This document shows, piece after piece, positions 35,784 through 45,007 of a stretch of DNA of 64,000 nucleotides. Numbering within the stretch: position 1 is the stretch's first letter; each line of letters begins with the position of its first letter. Origin of the DNA: an uncultured Neptuniibacter sp. (lineage in GTDB: Bacteria > Pseudomonadota > Gammaproteobacteria > Pseudomonadales > Balneatricaceae); the NCBI RefSeq assembly GCF_947498015.1, contig NZ_CANMIR010000009.1, positions 62,001-126,000 of the forward strand. The letters run 5' to 3'. A program made the position numbers and the translations under genes. The notes below the pieces were generated by a model. That model saw only the letters and a list, made by a program, of their open reading frames with translations, made no database searches and was not told the origin of the DNA.

Positions 35784-36596
35784 CTAGTTTCTCAGCTGAA
35801 TCTCCTCCAGCGGAAATTGCGGGTCTCCGCAGACGTAAAAAGAAGGATTCTCCAGTGATTGCCTCTGGTTGTATGTCAGCGGGGCAAGACTCCGAGCATC
35901 TACCAACCGCCCGCCTGCCGCTTCAACAATAGCCTGCGCTGCCGCAGTATCCCATTCGCTAGTAGGGAATAGTCTAGGGTAGAAGTCAGCGACACCCTCG
36001 GCGATCAGGCACATCTTCAATGAGCTTCCCATCCCCTTGTTTTTGATATGTCTGAACTGATGCTGGATAGGTTTCAGCAGGCGAGCATTTTTATCCTGCC
36101 CGTGGCGGCGACTGGATGCTATAACCAGCTCTTCGCTGAGTGGGCGGCTGCGGATCTGTGCCGGGGGATGCTCCGGGAGCTTTTTCCAGGCGCCTGTATC
36201 GATCCCCCCCCAATAGGCCGTGCCACTGACGGGTATAAAAATAATGCCAAGGATTGGGCGGTTGTTCTCAATCAGAGCGATGTTGATCGTGAACTCACCG
36301 TTACGTTGAATAAACTCTTTGGTACCATCCAGTGGGTCTATGCACCAGAATCGATTCCAGCTTAAGCGCTCGGAGTTAGGTATAACTGACTCCTCACTCA
36401 GTTGAGGTATATCAGGGGTCAGATCTGTTAAGCCCTGAAGTATGATCTGATGTGCGGCAAGGTCCGCTGCGGTGACCGGGGAGCTATCTTGCTTGGTCTC
36501 GACGGAGAGATCATCCCGCTGGTAGACCTCTAATATTGCATCGCTCGCGCGCTGGCAGATCGGTAGAAGAGCTTCAATTAATTGTTTCTGATCCAT
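35784..36596 (-). CDS. cysQ: 3'(2'),5'-bisphosphate nucleotidase CysQ
   Basis: Mg-dependent phosphatase of 270 residues in the inositol monophosphatase superfamily; hydrolyses PAP (3'-phosphoadenosine 5'-phosphate) formed in sulphate assimilation. Motifs: KQDSSPVTAADLAAH, EESV, DPLDGTKEFIQRNGEFTINIALI (metal-binding DPxDGT) and EWDTAAAQAIVEAAGG. AAGGAG stands nine bases before ATG 36596. The next gene upstream, nudE, is on the same strand 51 bases away, so the pair may be co-transcribed. Confidence 0.93.
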   Translation of the reverse strand: MDQKQLIEALLPICQRASDAILEVYQRDDLSVETKQDSSPVTAADLAAHQIILQGLTDLTPDIPQLSEESVIPNSERLSWNRFWCIDPLDGTKEFIQRNGEFTINIALIENNRPILGIIFIPVSGTAYWGGIDTGAWKKLPEHPPAQIRSRPLSEELVIASSRRHGQDKNARLLKPIQHQFRHIKNKGMGSSLKMCLIAEGVADFYPRLFPTSEWDTAAAQAIVEAAGGRLVDARSLAPLTYNQRQSLENPSFYVCGDPQFPLEEIQLRN

Positions 36597-36647
36597 CCAA
36601 TTGGCTCCTTATTATTGTTATCTAACCGGCTCGGTTCAGGTTAGCAT

Positions 36648-37208
36648 CTAGCTGCTTTTCGTATATTTCCGTGATAAAAAATCTCTGGTCATATAAAGCG
36701 CCGCGATGGCTCGCGCTTCGGTAAAGTCTTCATCTTCCAGTAAGGATTCCAATTGATCCAGAGGCCAGCGAACAACTTCCATCTCTTCCGGCTCGTCGCC
36801 TTGGAGGCGGCAGGGGTAAAGTTCCTGTGCGATGATCGCTGTGACTTTATGGCCCATGTAATTGGGTGCAGAGGTCATCACTTTAAGCGTATGTAGCCGC
36901 CGGCTGCCATAGCCTGCTTCCTCTTTTAGCTCACGATCTGCAGCTGTATGTTCATCTTCGCCGGGATCGACTAGGCCTTTGGGCAGCGTCAAGGTGTACT
37001 CCTCTAAACCTACAGCGTACTCACGGATCAGCAGAACTTCATTGTTCTCAGTCACAGGGATGATCATGACAGCACCACGTCCGCGGTTAGCGAGTCGTTC
37101 ATAAGTGCGCTCGGCACCGTTTGAGAAACGCAGCTCAACCTCTTCAACATTAAATAATCGGCTACGCGCGGTGCTTGTAACCTTCAAAATTTCGGGTTTA
37201 GCCGTCAT
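36648..37208 (-). CDS. nudE: ADP compounds hydrolase NudE
   Basis: Nudix hydrolase of 186 residues, same length as E. coli NudE, acting on ADP-ribose, diadenosine polyphosphates and NADH. The Nudix box is GLVDPGEDEHTAADRELKEEAGYG. ATG 37208 is preferred over ATG 37289 since AAGAGGAA lies upstream and the upstream extension overlaps the divergent yrfG gene. The divergent nudE / yrfG-hslR order is conserved with enterobacteria. Confidence 0.93.
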   Translation of the reverse strand: MTAKPEILKVTSTARSRLFNVEEVELRFSNGAERTYERLANRGRGAVMIIPVTENNEVLLIREYAVGLEEYTLTLPKGLVDPGEDEHTAADRELKEEAGYGSRRLHTLKVMTSAPNYMGHKVTAIIAQELYPCRLQGDEPEEMEVVRWPLDQLESLLEDEDFTEARAIAALYMTRDFLSRKYTKSS

Positions 37209-37239
37209 ACTGAGGATTCCTCTTTGAATGGCCTGAAAA

Positions 37240-37893
37240 ATGTTTGACTGGCAGAATATTGATACCGTCCTGTTAGATATGGATGGCACACTTCTCGATT
37301 TACACTTTGATACCTATTTTTGGCTCGAACATCTACCCCTTCGTTATGCTGAGATCCACCAGATGCAGCCTGAAGAAGCTCGCCAGTGGTTGCACGAACG
37401 CATTATTGAGCAGCAAGGCTCCCTGAACTGGTACTGCCTTGATTATTGGACAAAAGCGTTAAATGTGCCGATTGTTGAGCTAAAAAAAGAGGTTGCCGAT
37501 AAGATCGCCTTTCGGCCTCATGTGCATGATTTTTTGGCCGCCCTTAAACAGCAGAATATCCGTAGTGTCATTGTGACTAATGCTCACAGGGGAAGTTTAT
37601 CGCTGAAAACTGATCTTACCGGGCTAGACCAGTTGGTGGATCATGTGATCTGTTCGCATGACTTTGGCCTGCCCAAAGAGGATCTGAACTTCTGGCAGAA
37701 GCTGCAGGAGGTGGAACCGTTTGATCCAGGTAAAACTTTGCTGGTGGATGATAGTCTGGCGGTTTTGAACAGTGCCAGAGAGTATGGAATCCACTACCTG
37801 TTATCTATCTATCAGCCAGATAGCCAGCAGCCTAAGCGGGATATTGAAGAGTTTAATGCGATTGAACATTTTAATGAGATTACACCGAAGTAA
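37240..37893 (+). CDS. yrfG: GMP/IMP nucleotidase YrfG (HAD family)
   Basis: HAD-superfamily phosphatase of 217 residues: nucleophile motif DMDGTLLDL (about residues 12-20), VTNAHRGSLSLK (motif II), K at DFGLPKEDLNFWQKL (motif III) and LLVDDSLAVL (motif IV). E. coli YrfG removes phosphate from GMP and IMP. Ends with a one-base overlap with hslR, so translation is coupled. Confidence 0.92.
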   Translation: MFDWQNIDTVLLDMDGTLLDLHFDTYFWLEHLPLRYAEIHQMQPEEARQWLHERIIEQQGSLNWYCLDYWTKALNVPIVELKKEVADKIAFRPHVHDFLAALKQQNIRSVIVTNAHRGSLSLKTDLTGLDQLVDHVICSHDFGLPKEDLNFWQKLQEVEPFDPGKTLLVDDSLAVLNSAREYGIHYLLSIYQPDSQQPKRDIEEFNAIEHFNEITPK

Positions 37894-38303
37894 TGACCCA
37901 TTCTGACGAGAAGGTCCGCCTTGATAAATGGCTTTGGGCGGCACGCTTTTATAAAACCCGAGCCATTGCAAAACAGATGATTGATGGTGGTAAAGTCCAC
38001 TATAACGGTCAGCGAACAAAATGCAGCCGGCATGTTGAGGTTGGGGCTATCTTGGAGATCCGTCAGGGATTTGATGAGAAAGAGATTGTGGTTGTTGAGT
38101 TGTCCGACCAGCGACGCGGAGCGCCAGAGGCACAAAAGCTGTATCGTGAGACTGAAGCCAGTATTAAAAAGCGTGAGGAGCATGCTGCCCAGCGCAAAGC
38201 GATGGGCAGTAGCTTAAACCCTCGCCACCGTCCGAATAAAAAAGAGCGGCGCCAGATCCACTCCTTTAAAGAGGGGAAACGCGGGATCTTCGATAAGGAT
38301 TAA
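37893..38303 (+). CDS. hslR: Heat shock protein 15 (ribosome-associated)
   Basis: RNA-binding protein of 136 residues (E. coli Hsp15 133): S4 domain at about 8-70 (VRLDKWLWAARFYKTRAIAKQMIDGGKV) and a basic C-terminal helix (KKREEHAAQRKAMGSS). Hsp15 binds 50S subunits carrying stalled nascent chains and helps recycle them. Second gene of yrfG-hslR; in enterobacteria hslO follows directly, but here a PAP2 gene on the other strand intervenes. Confidence 0.94.
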   Translation: MTHSDEKVRLDKWLWAARFYKTRAIAKQMIDGGKVHYNGQRTKCSRHVEVGAILEIRQGFDEKEIVVVELSDQRRGAPEAQKLYRETEASIKKREEHAAQRKAMGSSLNPRHRPNKKERRQIHSFKEGKRGIFDKD

Positions 38304-38365
38304 GTGCACCGTGGAAGATCAGCCACCCGGCGTGTATCGATAGGTGGCTTGTCATGCCCTTCTGG

Positions 38366-39148
38366 CTATTGGCTCAGAATGGGTAGCTTGTTCAACAGAG
38401 GGATCTTGGCAAATAATCGGATCAGCGGGCTTAATAGTCTGTGGCTCCAGGTGGTCACCCAGTGCATAAGGGGCGTATTGAAAGCCCAGCTCAGCGTCAA
38501 CATTGCGGAGAATGCTCCACCTACCAGATTATCACTGCTCCAGTGAGCCCCTCCGGCAATTCTGGGTAGCATGAAAGCCAGCGCCAACACCAGGGCAGAG
38601 ATGGAAAGCCAGCTACGTGCATTCAGAATCATGAATCCCGCCCAGGTCAGGACAACCGTTGCATGGTCCCCAGGGAAACTGTGGATGGCACGATCTTTAG
38701 CCGGAATGTCCGGCACGATATCCGCGAAGAGAAAAGCCGGTTGTAGTGTGAGAGATGGACTGGTGCCACTCAACCCAATATCGCGGGCATACTGATAAAC
38801 GGACTCCCGGATTAGGAACATCAGCACCAAAAGCAGAATGAACCCGATCAGGGCTTGCTGTAGGCGGTCGCGTTTAATACCGAAGCCGGGAAAGGTCAGG
38901 CTGACCAACATAATACACAGAGGGATTATGTCGAATATACGGACATTTGACCACGCCCAGAATCGGGTCCAACCGGTATCCTCAGAGAGCGTGCCGTTCA
39001 GCAGGAAGAAAATATTCTGATCGATACTCCGCCATAGCGAGAACCCATAATCTGTCAGAAAGAAACCAAACCAGGCGAAAGCGAACAGGTGAGAAAGCAG
39101 CAGGGCCTTAACATTCCATCTTTGGCGAAAAACCGTAACATCGTTCAT
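38366..39148 (-). CDS. PAP2 superfamily membrane phosphatase
   Basis: Inner-membrane protein of 260 residues with about six helices (near 15-32, 75-93, 102-118, 170-190, 190-205, 218-235) and PAP2-type phosphatase motifs: FPGDHATV (motif 2, catalytic His) and RIAGGAHWSSDNLVG (motif 3, His-Asp). Motif 1 (normally K-x6-RP) is less clear near LIRESVYQYARD. Such proteins dephosphorylate lipid or undecaprenyl pyrophosphate and lipid A phosphates. It sits on the opposite strand between hslR and hslO, which marks an insertion in a conserved cluster. Confidence 0.82.
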   Translation of the reverse strand: MNDVTVFRQRWNVKALLLSHLFAFAWFGFFLTDYGFSLWRSIDQNIFFLLNGTLSEDTGWTRFWAWSNVRIFDIIPLCIMLVSLTFPGFGIKRDRLQQALIGFILLLVLMFLIRESVYQYARDIGLSGTSPSLTLQPAFLFADIVPDIPAKDRAIHSFPGDHATVVLTWAGFMILNARSWLSISALVLALAFMLPRIAGGAHWSSDNLVGGAFSAMLTLSWAFNTPLMHWVTTWSHRLLSPLIRLFAKIPLLNKLPILSQ

Positions 39149-39176
39149 TGTGCATTTACTATCCCGAATTATTAAT

Positions 39177-39196
39177 CGGGTATGATAAAATACCCG
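39177..39196. repeat. Short palindrome between PAP2 and hslO genes
   Basis: Perfect seven-base arms CGGGTAT/ATACCCG with six-base spacer, overlapping a TATGAT-like -10 element in a divergent promoter zone. Operator-like, but no protein can be named. Confidence 0.4.
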
Positions 39197-39257
39197 CCTT
39201 TACTTGGATACCTGTCATAGTAGCCAATTTCCACAGATAAATCGTAGACCCACATAG

Positions 39258-40130
39258 ATGAGTAACCCTGATCAGATTCAGCGTATCCTGTTTGATGAAC
39301 TGGATATTCGTGGTGTAGTTTCCGGACTGCAGCAAACTTGTGCCGATTGTTTTGAAAAACATAACTATCCTGCGGTTATTCAGCAGGTGTTAGGTGAAAT
39401 GCTGGCGGCAGTCAGCTTACTGAGCTCCAACCTGAAGTTTGAAGGGCGGTTGATCTTGCAAGCGCAGGGGCAAGGTAATGTGCGCCTACTGATGGCCGAA
39501 TGTACCCATAAGAGAGATGTACGGGCAATCGCTCGTTATGACGGGGATATTCCTCAGAATGCTTCCTTCACGGAGCTTCTGCCGCAGGGCCAGGTAGTGT
39601 TAACGGTGGAACCGGAGAAGGGGCATCGTTATCAGGGAGTTGTGCCTCTCACGGGGGATACACTGGCTAAGTGCCTGGAGAGTTACTTTATCAGTTCTGA
39701 ACAGTTACCCACTCAGGTTCATCTGGCGTCTGATGGCGAGCGTGCTGCGGGTATGCTTTTACAGGTTTTGCCTGCTGACGGCACTGGTGAGGAGGATTGG
39801 GAGCGGATCAGCCACCTTGCATCGACGTTGAAAAGCTCAGAACTGCTGCAATTGGATAATCAAACCCTGCTCTACAGACTGTTTCATGAAGAGAACTGCC
39901 GACTCTATGAACCCGATTCTGTGCAATTCCGCTGTACCTGTTCCCGAGAGCGAAGTGCTGCCTCTCTAAAAATGGTCGAGAAAAAAGAGCTTCTGGAAGT
40001 GCTGGAAGAGCATGGCGCTATCAATGTTAATTGCCAGTTCTGTAACGCTGATTATGCCTTCGATCGTACAGATATTGAGGCCCTTTTTAGTGAAGGCGGA
40101 TCAGCCGCTAACCCTGATCAGCTGCACTGA
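39258..40130 (+). CDS. hslO: Redox-regulated chaperone Hsp33
   Basis: Cytoplasmic holdase chaperone of 290 residues activated by oxidative unfolding. The C-terminal zinc site is intact: CTC (in FRCTCSRERSA) and CQFC (about residue 263 onward), the CxC-x(~30)-CxxC pattern whose oxidation releases zinc. The N-terminal domain contains RGVVSGLQQTCADCFEKHNYP and the family segment GDIPQNASFTELLPQG. Separated from hslR by the PAP2 gene and followed by pckA. Confidence 0.95.
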   Translation: MSNPDQIQRILFDELDIRGVVSGLQQTCADCFEKHNYPAVIQQVLGEMLAAVSLLSSNLKFEGRLILQAQGQGNVRLLMAECTHKRDVRAIARYDGDIPQNASFTELLPQGQVVLTVEPEKGHRYQGVVPLTGDTLAKCLESYFISSEQLPTQVHLASDGERAAGMLLQVLPADGTGEEDWERISHLASTLKSSELLQLDNQTLLYRLFHEENCRLYEPDSVQFRCTCSRERSAASLKMVEKKELLEVLEEHGAINVNCQFCNADYAFDRTDIEALFSEGGSAANPDQLH

Positions 40131-40296
40131 TCAGGCTATTCCGATCCAAAAATATGCAGGTTAGATCGTAATTGCTTTGAATAATGGCGTATCGTGTGAT
40201 TTTTGTGCATAATACGCCTCCTTATAATTAAGACACATATAGCCTTACGCCTTATTTAGGTAACGTTATTGGCGCCTATGCCAAGGGAAACCAGTA

Positions 40297-41844
40297 ATGA
40301 CCAAAGATTCTGTTAAGATTGCACACCAAAATTTAAGCCCGGCTCAGCTGGTAGAAAAAGCCGTCGCCAATGGCGAGGGTACTCTAGCTGATACTGGCGC
40401 GCTGGTCGTATCAACAGGTAAACGTACCGGCCGTTCTCCAATGGACCGTTTCATTGTTGAAGAACCAAGTACGTCTGATTCTATCGATTGGGGCAACATC
40501 AACCGCCCATTCGATTCTGATAAATTCGATGCGCTGTGGACTCGTGTAGAGGAGTTCCTGGCGGACAAAGAACACTATGTAGCGAATGTTCACGTAGGTT
40601 CCGATCCAAATCACTATCTTGCTGTTCGTATGACTACACAGACTGCATGGCAGAACCTGTTTGGTCAGAACCTGTTCATCCGCCCTGCGGAGTACAATCC
40701 GAAAGCGAAAGAAGAGTGGCAGATTCTGAACGTAGCTGGTTTTGAATGTGAACCAGAACGTGACGGCACAAACAGCGATGGCTGTGTCATCATCAACTTC
40801 GCTAAGCGTAAAGTGCTGCTGGCTGGCATGCGTTACGCTGGTGAAATGAAGAAAGCGATGTTCTCGGTACAGAACTTCCTGCTGCCTGAGAAAGACGTGC
40901 TACCGATGCACTGTTCTGCCAATGTGGGCGAAGATAACAGTACGACTCTTTTCTTCGGTCTGTCTGGTACAGGTAAAACAACATTATCTGCTGACCCTGA
41001 GCGTTACCTGATTGGTGATGACGAGCACGGTTGGGGTAAAGGTGTTGTATTTAATCTGGAAGGTGGCTGCTACGCGAAGACCATCAACCTGAGCAAGAAA
41101 AACGAACCAATTATCTGGGATGCTATCCGTTTTGGCGCGATCGTAGAGAACGTTGCTCTGAACGAAGCTCGTACGGCTGATTACGATGATACATCGCTGA
41201 CTGAAAATGGTCGTTGTGCATACCCACTTCAGCACGTTGAAAAGCGTACTGAAACAAACATGGGTGATGAGCCGGATTCAATCGTATTCCTGACCTGTGA
41301 TCTGACAGGTGTTCTGCCTCCAGTATCTGTACTGACTAAAGAAGCGGCTGCGTACCACTTCCTGTCGGGCTACACCGCCCTGGTTGGTTCTACAGAGATG
41401 GGTTCCGGTGGTGGCATCAAGTCTACATTCTCCACCTGCTTTGGTGCTCCGTTCTTCCCACGCCCAGCACATGTTTATGCTGAGCTGCTGATGAAGCGTA
41501 TTGAAGAGTTTGGTTCTAAGGTTTACCTGGTTAATACAGGTTGGACTGGCGGTTCTTACGGAACGGGTGAACGTTTCAGCATTCCTACAACACGTGGCAT
41601 CATCTCTGCTATCCAGAATGGTTCCCTGAACGGCGTTGAAACCCAGAAACTGGAAGGCCTGAACCTGGAAGTACCTGTATCGGTTGAAGGTGTTGATTCT
41701 GCTCTGCTGAATCCACGCGAAACCTGGGCTGATAAAGCAGGTTACGATGCATCTGCAAAAGATCTGATCGGTCAGTTTGTTGAGAATTTCAAGAAGTTTG
41801 ACGGTGTTTCTGAAGATATCGTTTCTGCAGGCCCTCAGCTTTAA
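40297..41844 (+). CDS. pckA: Phosphoenolpyruvate carboxykinase (ATP)
   Basis: Gluconeogenic enzyme converting oxaloacetate and ATP to phosphoenolpyruvate, of 515 residues. Motifs: [10 protein letters not shown], kinase-1a [14 protein letters not shown] (P-loop), kinase-2 IGDDEHGW and GEGCYAK-like GGCYAKTI. It should connect the dicarboxylate uptake system to sugar synthesis. The yrfG-hslR-hslO-pckA order matches enterobacteria. Confidence 0.96.
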   Translation: MTKDSVKIAHQNLSPAQLVEKAVANGEGTLADTGALVVSTGKRTGRSPMDRFIVEEPSTSDSIDWGNINRPFDSDKFDALWTRVEEFLADKEHYVANVHVGSDPNHYLAVRMTTQTAWQNLFGQNLFIRPAEYNPKAKEEWQILNVAGFECEPERDGTNSDGCVIINFAKRKVLLAGMRYAGEMKKAMFSVQNFLLPEKDVLPMHCSANVGEDNSTTLFFGLSGTGKTTLSADPERYLIGDDEHGWGKGVVFNLEGGCYAKTINLSKKNEPIIWDAIRFGAIVENVALNEARTADYDDTSLTENGRCAYPLQHVEKRTETNMGDEPDSIVFLTCDLTGVLPPVSVLTKEAAAYHFLSGYTALVGSTEMGSGGGIKSTFSTCFGAPFFPRPAHVYAELLMKRIEEFGSKVYLVNTGWTGGSYGTGERFSIPTTRGIISAIQNGSLNGVETQKLEGLNLEVPVSVEGVDSALLNPRETWADKAGYDASAKDLIGQFVENFKKFDGVSEDIVSAGPQL

Positions 41845-41860
41845 GAACGCTTATTTTGAT

Positions 41861-41893
41861 AAAAAGCCCGCGTATCTACGCGGGCTTTTTTTT
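41861..41893. terminator. Bidirectional rho-independent terminator
   Basis: AAAAAGCCCGCGTA and TACGCGGGCTTTTT arms with a two-base loop, followed by eight T; between pckA and the convergent LuxQ-like gene. Confidence 0.94.
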
Positions 41894-41965
41894 GTCCCGA
41901 TATTGTTTAGAGTTGTTTCGTTACAGTTAACCGGTAGCGTTATTTCGAATGTTCTTGATCTGTAA

Positions 41966-44900
41966 TCAATGGGTCATCTGTTCATGCGATGTTATCAGTT
42001 GTTGCAACCGTGCGGCAGAATCAGGTTTGGCCAATAGATAGCCCTGTATCTCATTGCACTGATGCTCCTTCAGGAAGCTGAGCTGTGAATGGCTCTCCAC
42101 ACCCTCTGCAACGACGTTCAGATTGAGGGAGTGTGACATCGAGATCACCGCTTTTATAAGGTTCTCGCTATCACTGGTACCTGGAATATCATCGATAAAC
42201 GATTTATCAATCTTCACAGTACTCACCGGTAATCGCTTCAGGTAGATCAGGGATGAATACCCTGTACCAAAATCGTCAACCGAGAGCTGAACCCCCAGTG
42301 CTCTTATCGCTTCGAGCCGGGTTATTACAGTCTCCATATCTTTAATTACCATGGTCTCGGTAATCTCTAGCTCCAATAGTGAGGGGGGCAGTTCCGACTG
42401 AGCGAGCGCCTCCCGGATGTCATTGAGCAAACCGTGGTCATGCAACTGGCGTGCAGACAGATTGACGGATACGGATACGGGCTGATCAGAGTGCTTATTC
42501 CAGTTGCTGCATGCCAGGCATGCTTGAAGTAGTACTCTACGGCCTAGCTCCAGGATCAGGCCGGATGACTCAGCAATCGGAATGAACTCGGTAGGGGGGA
42601 TCATTCCCTTAGTTGGGTGGTTCCATCTTAAGAGGGCTTCAGCAGATAGAATCAGCTCCCCGGAGATATGAAAACGTGGCTGGTAAACCAGAAAGAGTTG
42701 CTCAGTGTTGATTGCTCTTTTCAGCTCGTCTTCGAGCTGGATTCGGGCTTCGGCTATCGCATTGAGCTTCTTGTCGAAAAACAGGAGGTCGTTCCTACCC
42801 TGCTCCTTAACATGGTACATGGCGGTGTCGGCGTGTTTGAGCAGAAGTTCAGCATTACTACCATCATCGGGATAGATCGCAATACCGATACTGGCTGAGG
42901 TAAATATCTCAGTATTACCCAGACTGACCGGTGTATTTATCGCTGATTGGATACGCCGACTGATCTCTGCGATACGATCAGTATTTTCCAGATCGGATAA
43001 AATAACGGTGAACTCATCACCCCCTAGGCGGCACACGGTATCTTCAGGACGAATGTTGGCTGTAATCCGCTGGGCGATCTCCACCAACAGCTGATCACCC
43101 GCTTGATGGCCGTAGGTGTCATTTACATGCTTAAAGTGGTCGATATCGACAAAGAGCAGCGCGGTCTGTTTTTCCAAGCGCTCAGACCGATTGAGTGCTG
43201 ATTCGAGGCGATCATAAAACAGCGTACGATTAGGCAGCGAGGTCAGATTGTCAAAATGTGCCAGCTTTTGAAGCTTGTGTTCCGCTTCTTTCAGCTTGGA
43301 TATATCGGAGAAAACAGCCACGTAGCGGTTTGATCCACTGTCTTCCTGAATCATACTGACGGAGAGCCAGATAGGCAGCGGTTCACCATTGGCTCGGCGT
43401 TTAATACGCTCCCCCTGCCAGAAGCCTTTGCTTTTAAGGGCATGCTCAATGTCAGGGTGATCCGATAGCAGCGAGAACGCGAATGACCTGGCCGTGTGCG
43501 CATCATACCCAGTGATGCGCGTAAAGGAAGAATTGGTGATGACCTCACCTTCAGGGTGCATGATCACTATCGCCTCAGCGGCGGCTTCAAACACCATTTG
43601 GGTGATCTGGGCTTCCTGTTCGGCTTGTACTTTATCGGTGATATCGGTGGTTATACCACCGATGCCGTAGAGCTCTCCCTGATCGTTAATTAGCGGAAAC
43701 TTAGAACTCAGAAAAGTCCGCTTTCCCTGTCGGGTTGTGAGTGTGTATTGGGATTGCTCAGCGCTGCGGCTGCTGATTATATAGCGATCTGTTTCGCGAA
43801 TGAATTGAGCCTCCTCTTCAGGGAATACTTCGAAATCATCCTTCCCGATCACTGTTTCGCCATGTCGGAATATTTCACTGAATCTTTCATTAACCATCGC
43901 ATAACGCAGGCCTAGTGTTTTTAGGAACATGGCGCTGGGGGTGTGGTTGAAGATCGCGTCTATCTGTTTTTCATGTGCCCGAATATCAAGCAGCATGCTC
44001 TCGATCTGATTCCCCAGGCGATTAAACTCCAGAAAACAATCTTGGGGGTATTGGGGGGTAGATGGCGCGTGCGGTGCTTGCTCTGCATAGTGTGTCAGGC
44101 GCCCCAGCGAGCGGTTGGTCATGGCCCTGATCAACAACATAGCTGCAATTGCAATAATTGAGACGATTAGCGCACCCTGCCATAAGTTCTGATTATATGT
44201 ATCCGCGAGCAGTTGATTGGAATTTCCCGGTTTAAACAGATGGATATTGAAGAGCTGATCGCCGATCTGTATCTGATGTATCTGCCGGGTGCCGTTAGCG
44301 ATCGGGGCGATGGGATTGCTGAGGTCTGTGCCTGTTAGCTGTTCTGTATCAAGCTGAGTTGGGATTATGGCTCCAATACGCTGGGTATCACTCATAATCG
44401 CGACAGCGGTTGCCCCGCTGATCTCCAGTGATTCTGACAGCAGCCAAAAGTTATCATTGAGTAATACAAACGCGTAGATAAAGCCGATCACCTCGCCCAG
44501 ATTTGGGCTTATAACCGGGTTCTTTAACCGCAGGAAGTGATAGGTTTGACCCTGATGGTTAACGGCCACCGTTGTCCAGCCATGCTGAGTGGGGCTGTTA
44601 TCAATCTTTTGATCCAGTGGCAGCTCAAGGCTATGTAGAGCGGCACCCTTTATCAGTAAGGGCGCATGCTCTGCTGTGGTAAGCACCATGGCATCTATCT
44701 GCTGCCCTGTATTGGAGAGAAGGCTTTCGCCAAGCACCATGCCTGCAGTCATGAAATCAGCTGCTAGAAGGCTGGATCGGATATCATTACGGCTGGCGAT
44801 CTCATGGGAGATGCGCTCGATACCAGATTGGTATTCGATTACCATTCTTTGTAGTAAGTGCGCATCCTTACTATGGGTAAGCCGAATCTCTTCCTGCAGA

Positions 44901-45007
44901 GCCATTTGTGACCCCTGATGAGCCAGGAAAAGGAGAATCCCTGCAGCACTGATCAAGGCTGTAAATACAACGGTAAGGATAGCGGATGAGTAAGAAAACT
45001 GTCTCAA
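41966..45007 (-). CDS. LuxQ-like sensor with PAS-PAS-GGDEF-EAL output
   Basis: Membrane c-di-GMP enzyme of 1013 residues. TM1 is at about 9-29, a periplasmic domain at about 30-275, TM2 at about 276-296, then PAS (about 345-465), PAS (470-590), GGDEF (GGDEF near 661; RPED inhibitory site) and EAL (near 790; SVNLSARQL, ITETMVI, DDFGTGYSSL, AEGVES). The periplasmic part shares the pattern NPVISPNLGEVIGF...NFWLLSESL with the LuxQ periplasmic domain (PILDPSTGEVLGF...NFALMEKL), which in Vibrio clasps LuxP. Start is TTG, overlapping the luxP-like stop (TTGA) with AGGAG eight bases upstream, so it is translationally coupled to the AI-2 receptor gene. It is the candidate signal transducer of the pair. 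Confidence 0.9.
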   Translation of the reverse strand: MRQFSYSSAILTVVFTALISAAGILLFLAHQGSQMALQEEIRLTHSKDAHLLQRMVIEYQSGIERISHEIASRNDIRSSLLAADFMTAGMVLGESLLSNTGQQIDAMVLTTAEHAPLLIKGAALHSLELPLDQKIDNSPTQHGWTTVAVNHQGQTYHFLRLKNPVISPNLGEVIGFIYAFVLLNDNFWLLSESLEISGATAVAIMSDTQRIGAIIPTQLDTEQLTGTDLSNPIAPIANGTRQIHQIQIGDQLFNIHLFKPGNSNQLLADTYNQNLWQGALIVSIIAIAAMLLIRAMTNRSLGRLTHYAEQAPHAPSTPQYPQDCFLEFNRLGNQIESMLLDIRAHEKQIDAIFNHTPSAMFLKTLGLRYAMVNERFSEIFRHGETVIGKDDFEVFPEEEAQFIRETDRYIISSRSAEQSQYTLTTRQGKRTFLSSKFPLINDQGELYGIGGITTDITDKVQAEQEAQITQMVFEAAAEAIVIMHPEGEVITNSSFTRITGYDAHTARSFAFSLLSDHPDIEHALKSKGFWQGERIKRRANGEPLPIWLSVSMIQEDSGSNRYVAVFSDISKLKEAEHKLQKLAHFDNLTSLPNRTLFYDRLESALNRSERLEKQTALLFVDIDHFKHVNDTYGHQAGDQLLVEIAQRITANIRPEDTVCRLGGDEFTVILSDLENTDRIAEISRRIQSAINTPVSLGNTEIFTSASIGIAIYPDDGSNAELLLKHADTAMYHVKEQGRNDLLFFDKKLNAIAEARIQLEDELKRAINTEQLFLVYQPRFHISGELILSAEALLRWNHPTKGMIPPTEFIPIAESSGLILELGRRVLLQACLACSNWNKHSDQPVSVSVNLSARQLHDHGLLNDIREALAQSELPPSLLELEITETMVIKDMETVITRLEAIRALGVQLSVDDFGTGYSSLIYLKRLPVSTVKIDKSFIDDIPGTSDSENLIKAVISMSHSLNLNVVAEGVESHSQLSFLKEHQCNEIQGYLLAKPDSAARLQQLITSHEQMTH

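Noticed and set aside
37801..38183. Long antisense frames opposite the yrfG end and hslR
   Set aside because: They mirror the codon pattern of the real sense genes and have no ribosome binding site or family resemblance.
38321..38349. AGCCACC/GGTGGCT hairpin after hslR as terminator
   Set aside because: Loop is long and there is no T-run on either strand; not strong enough to list.
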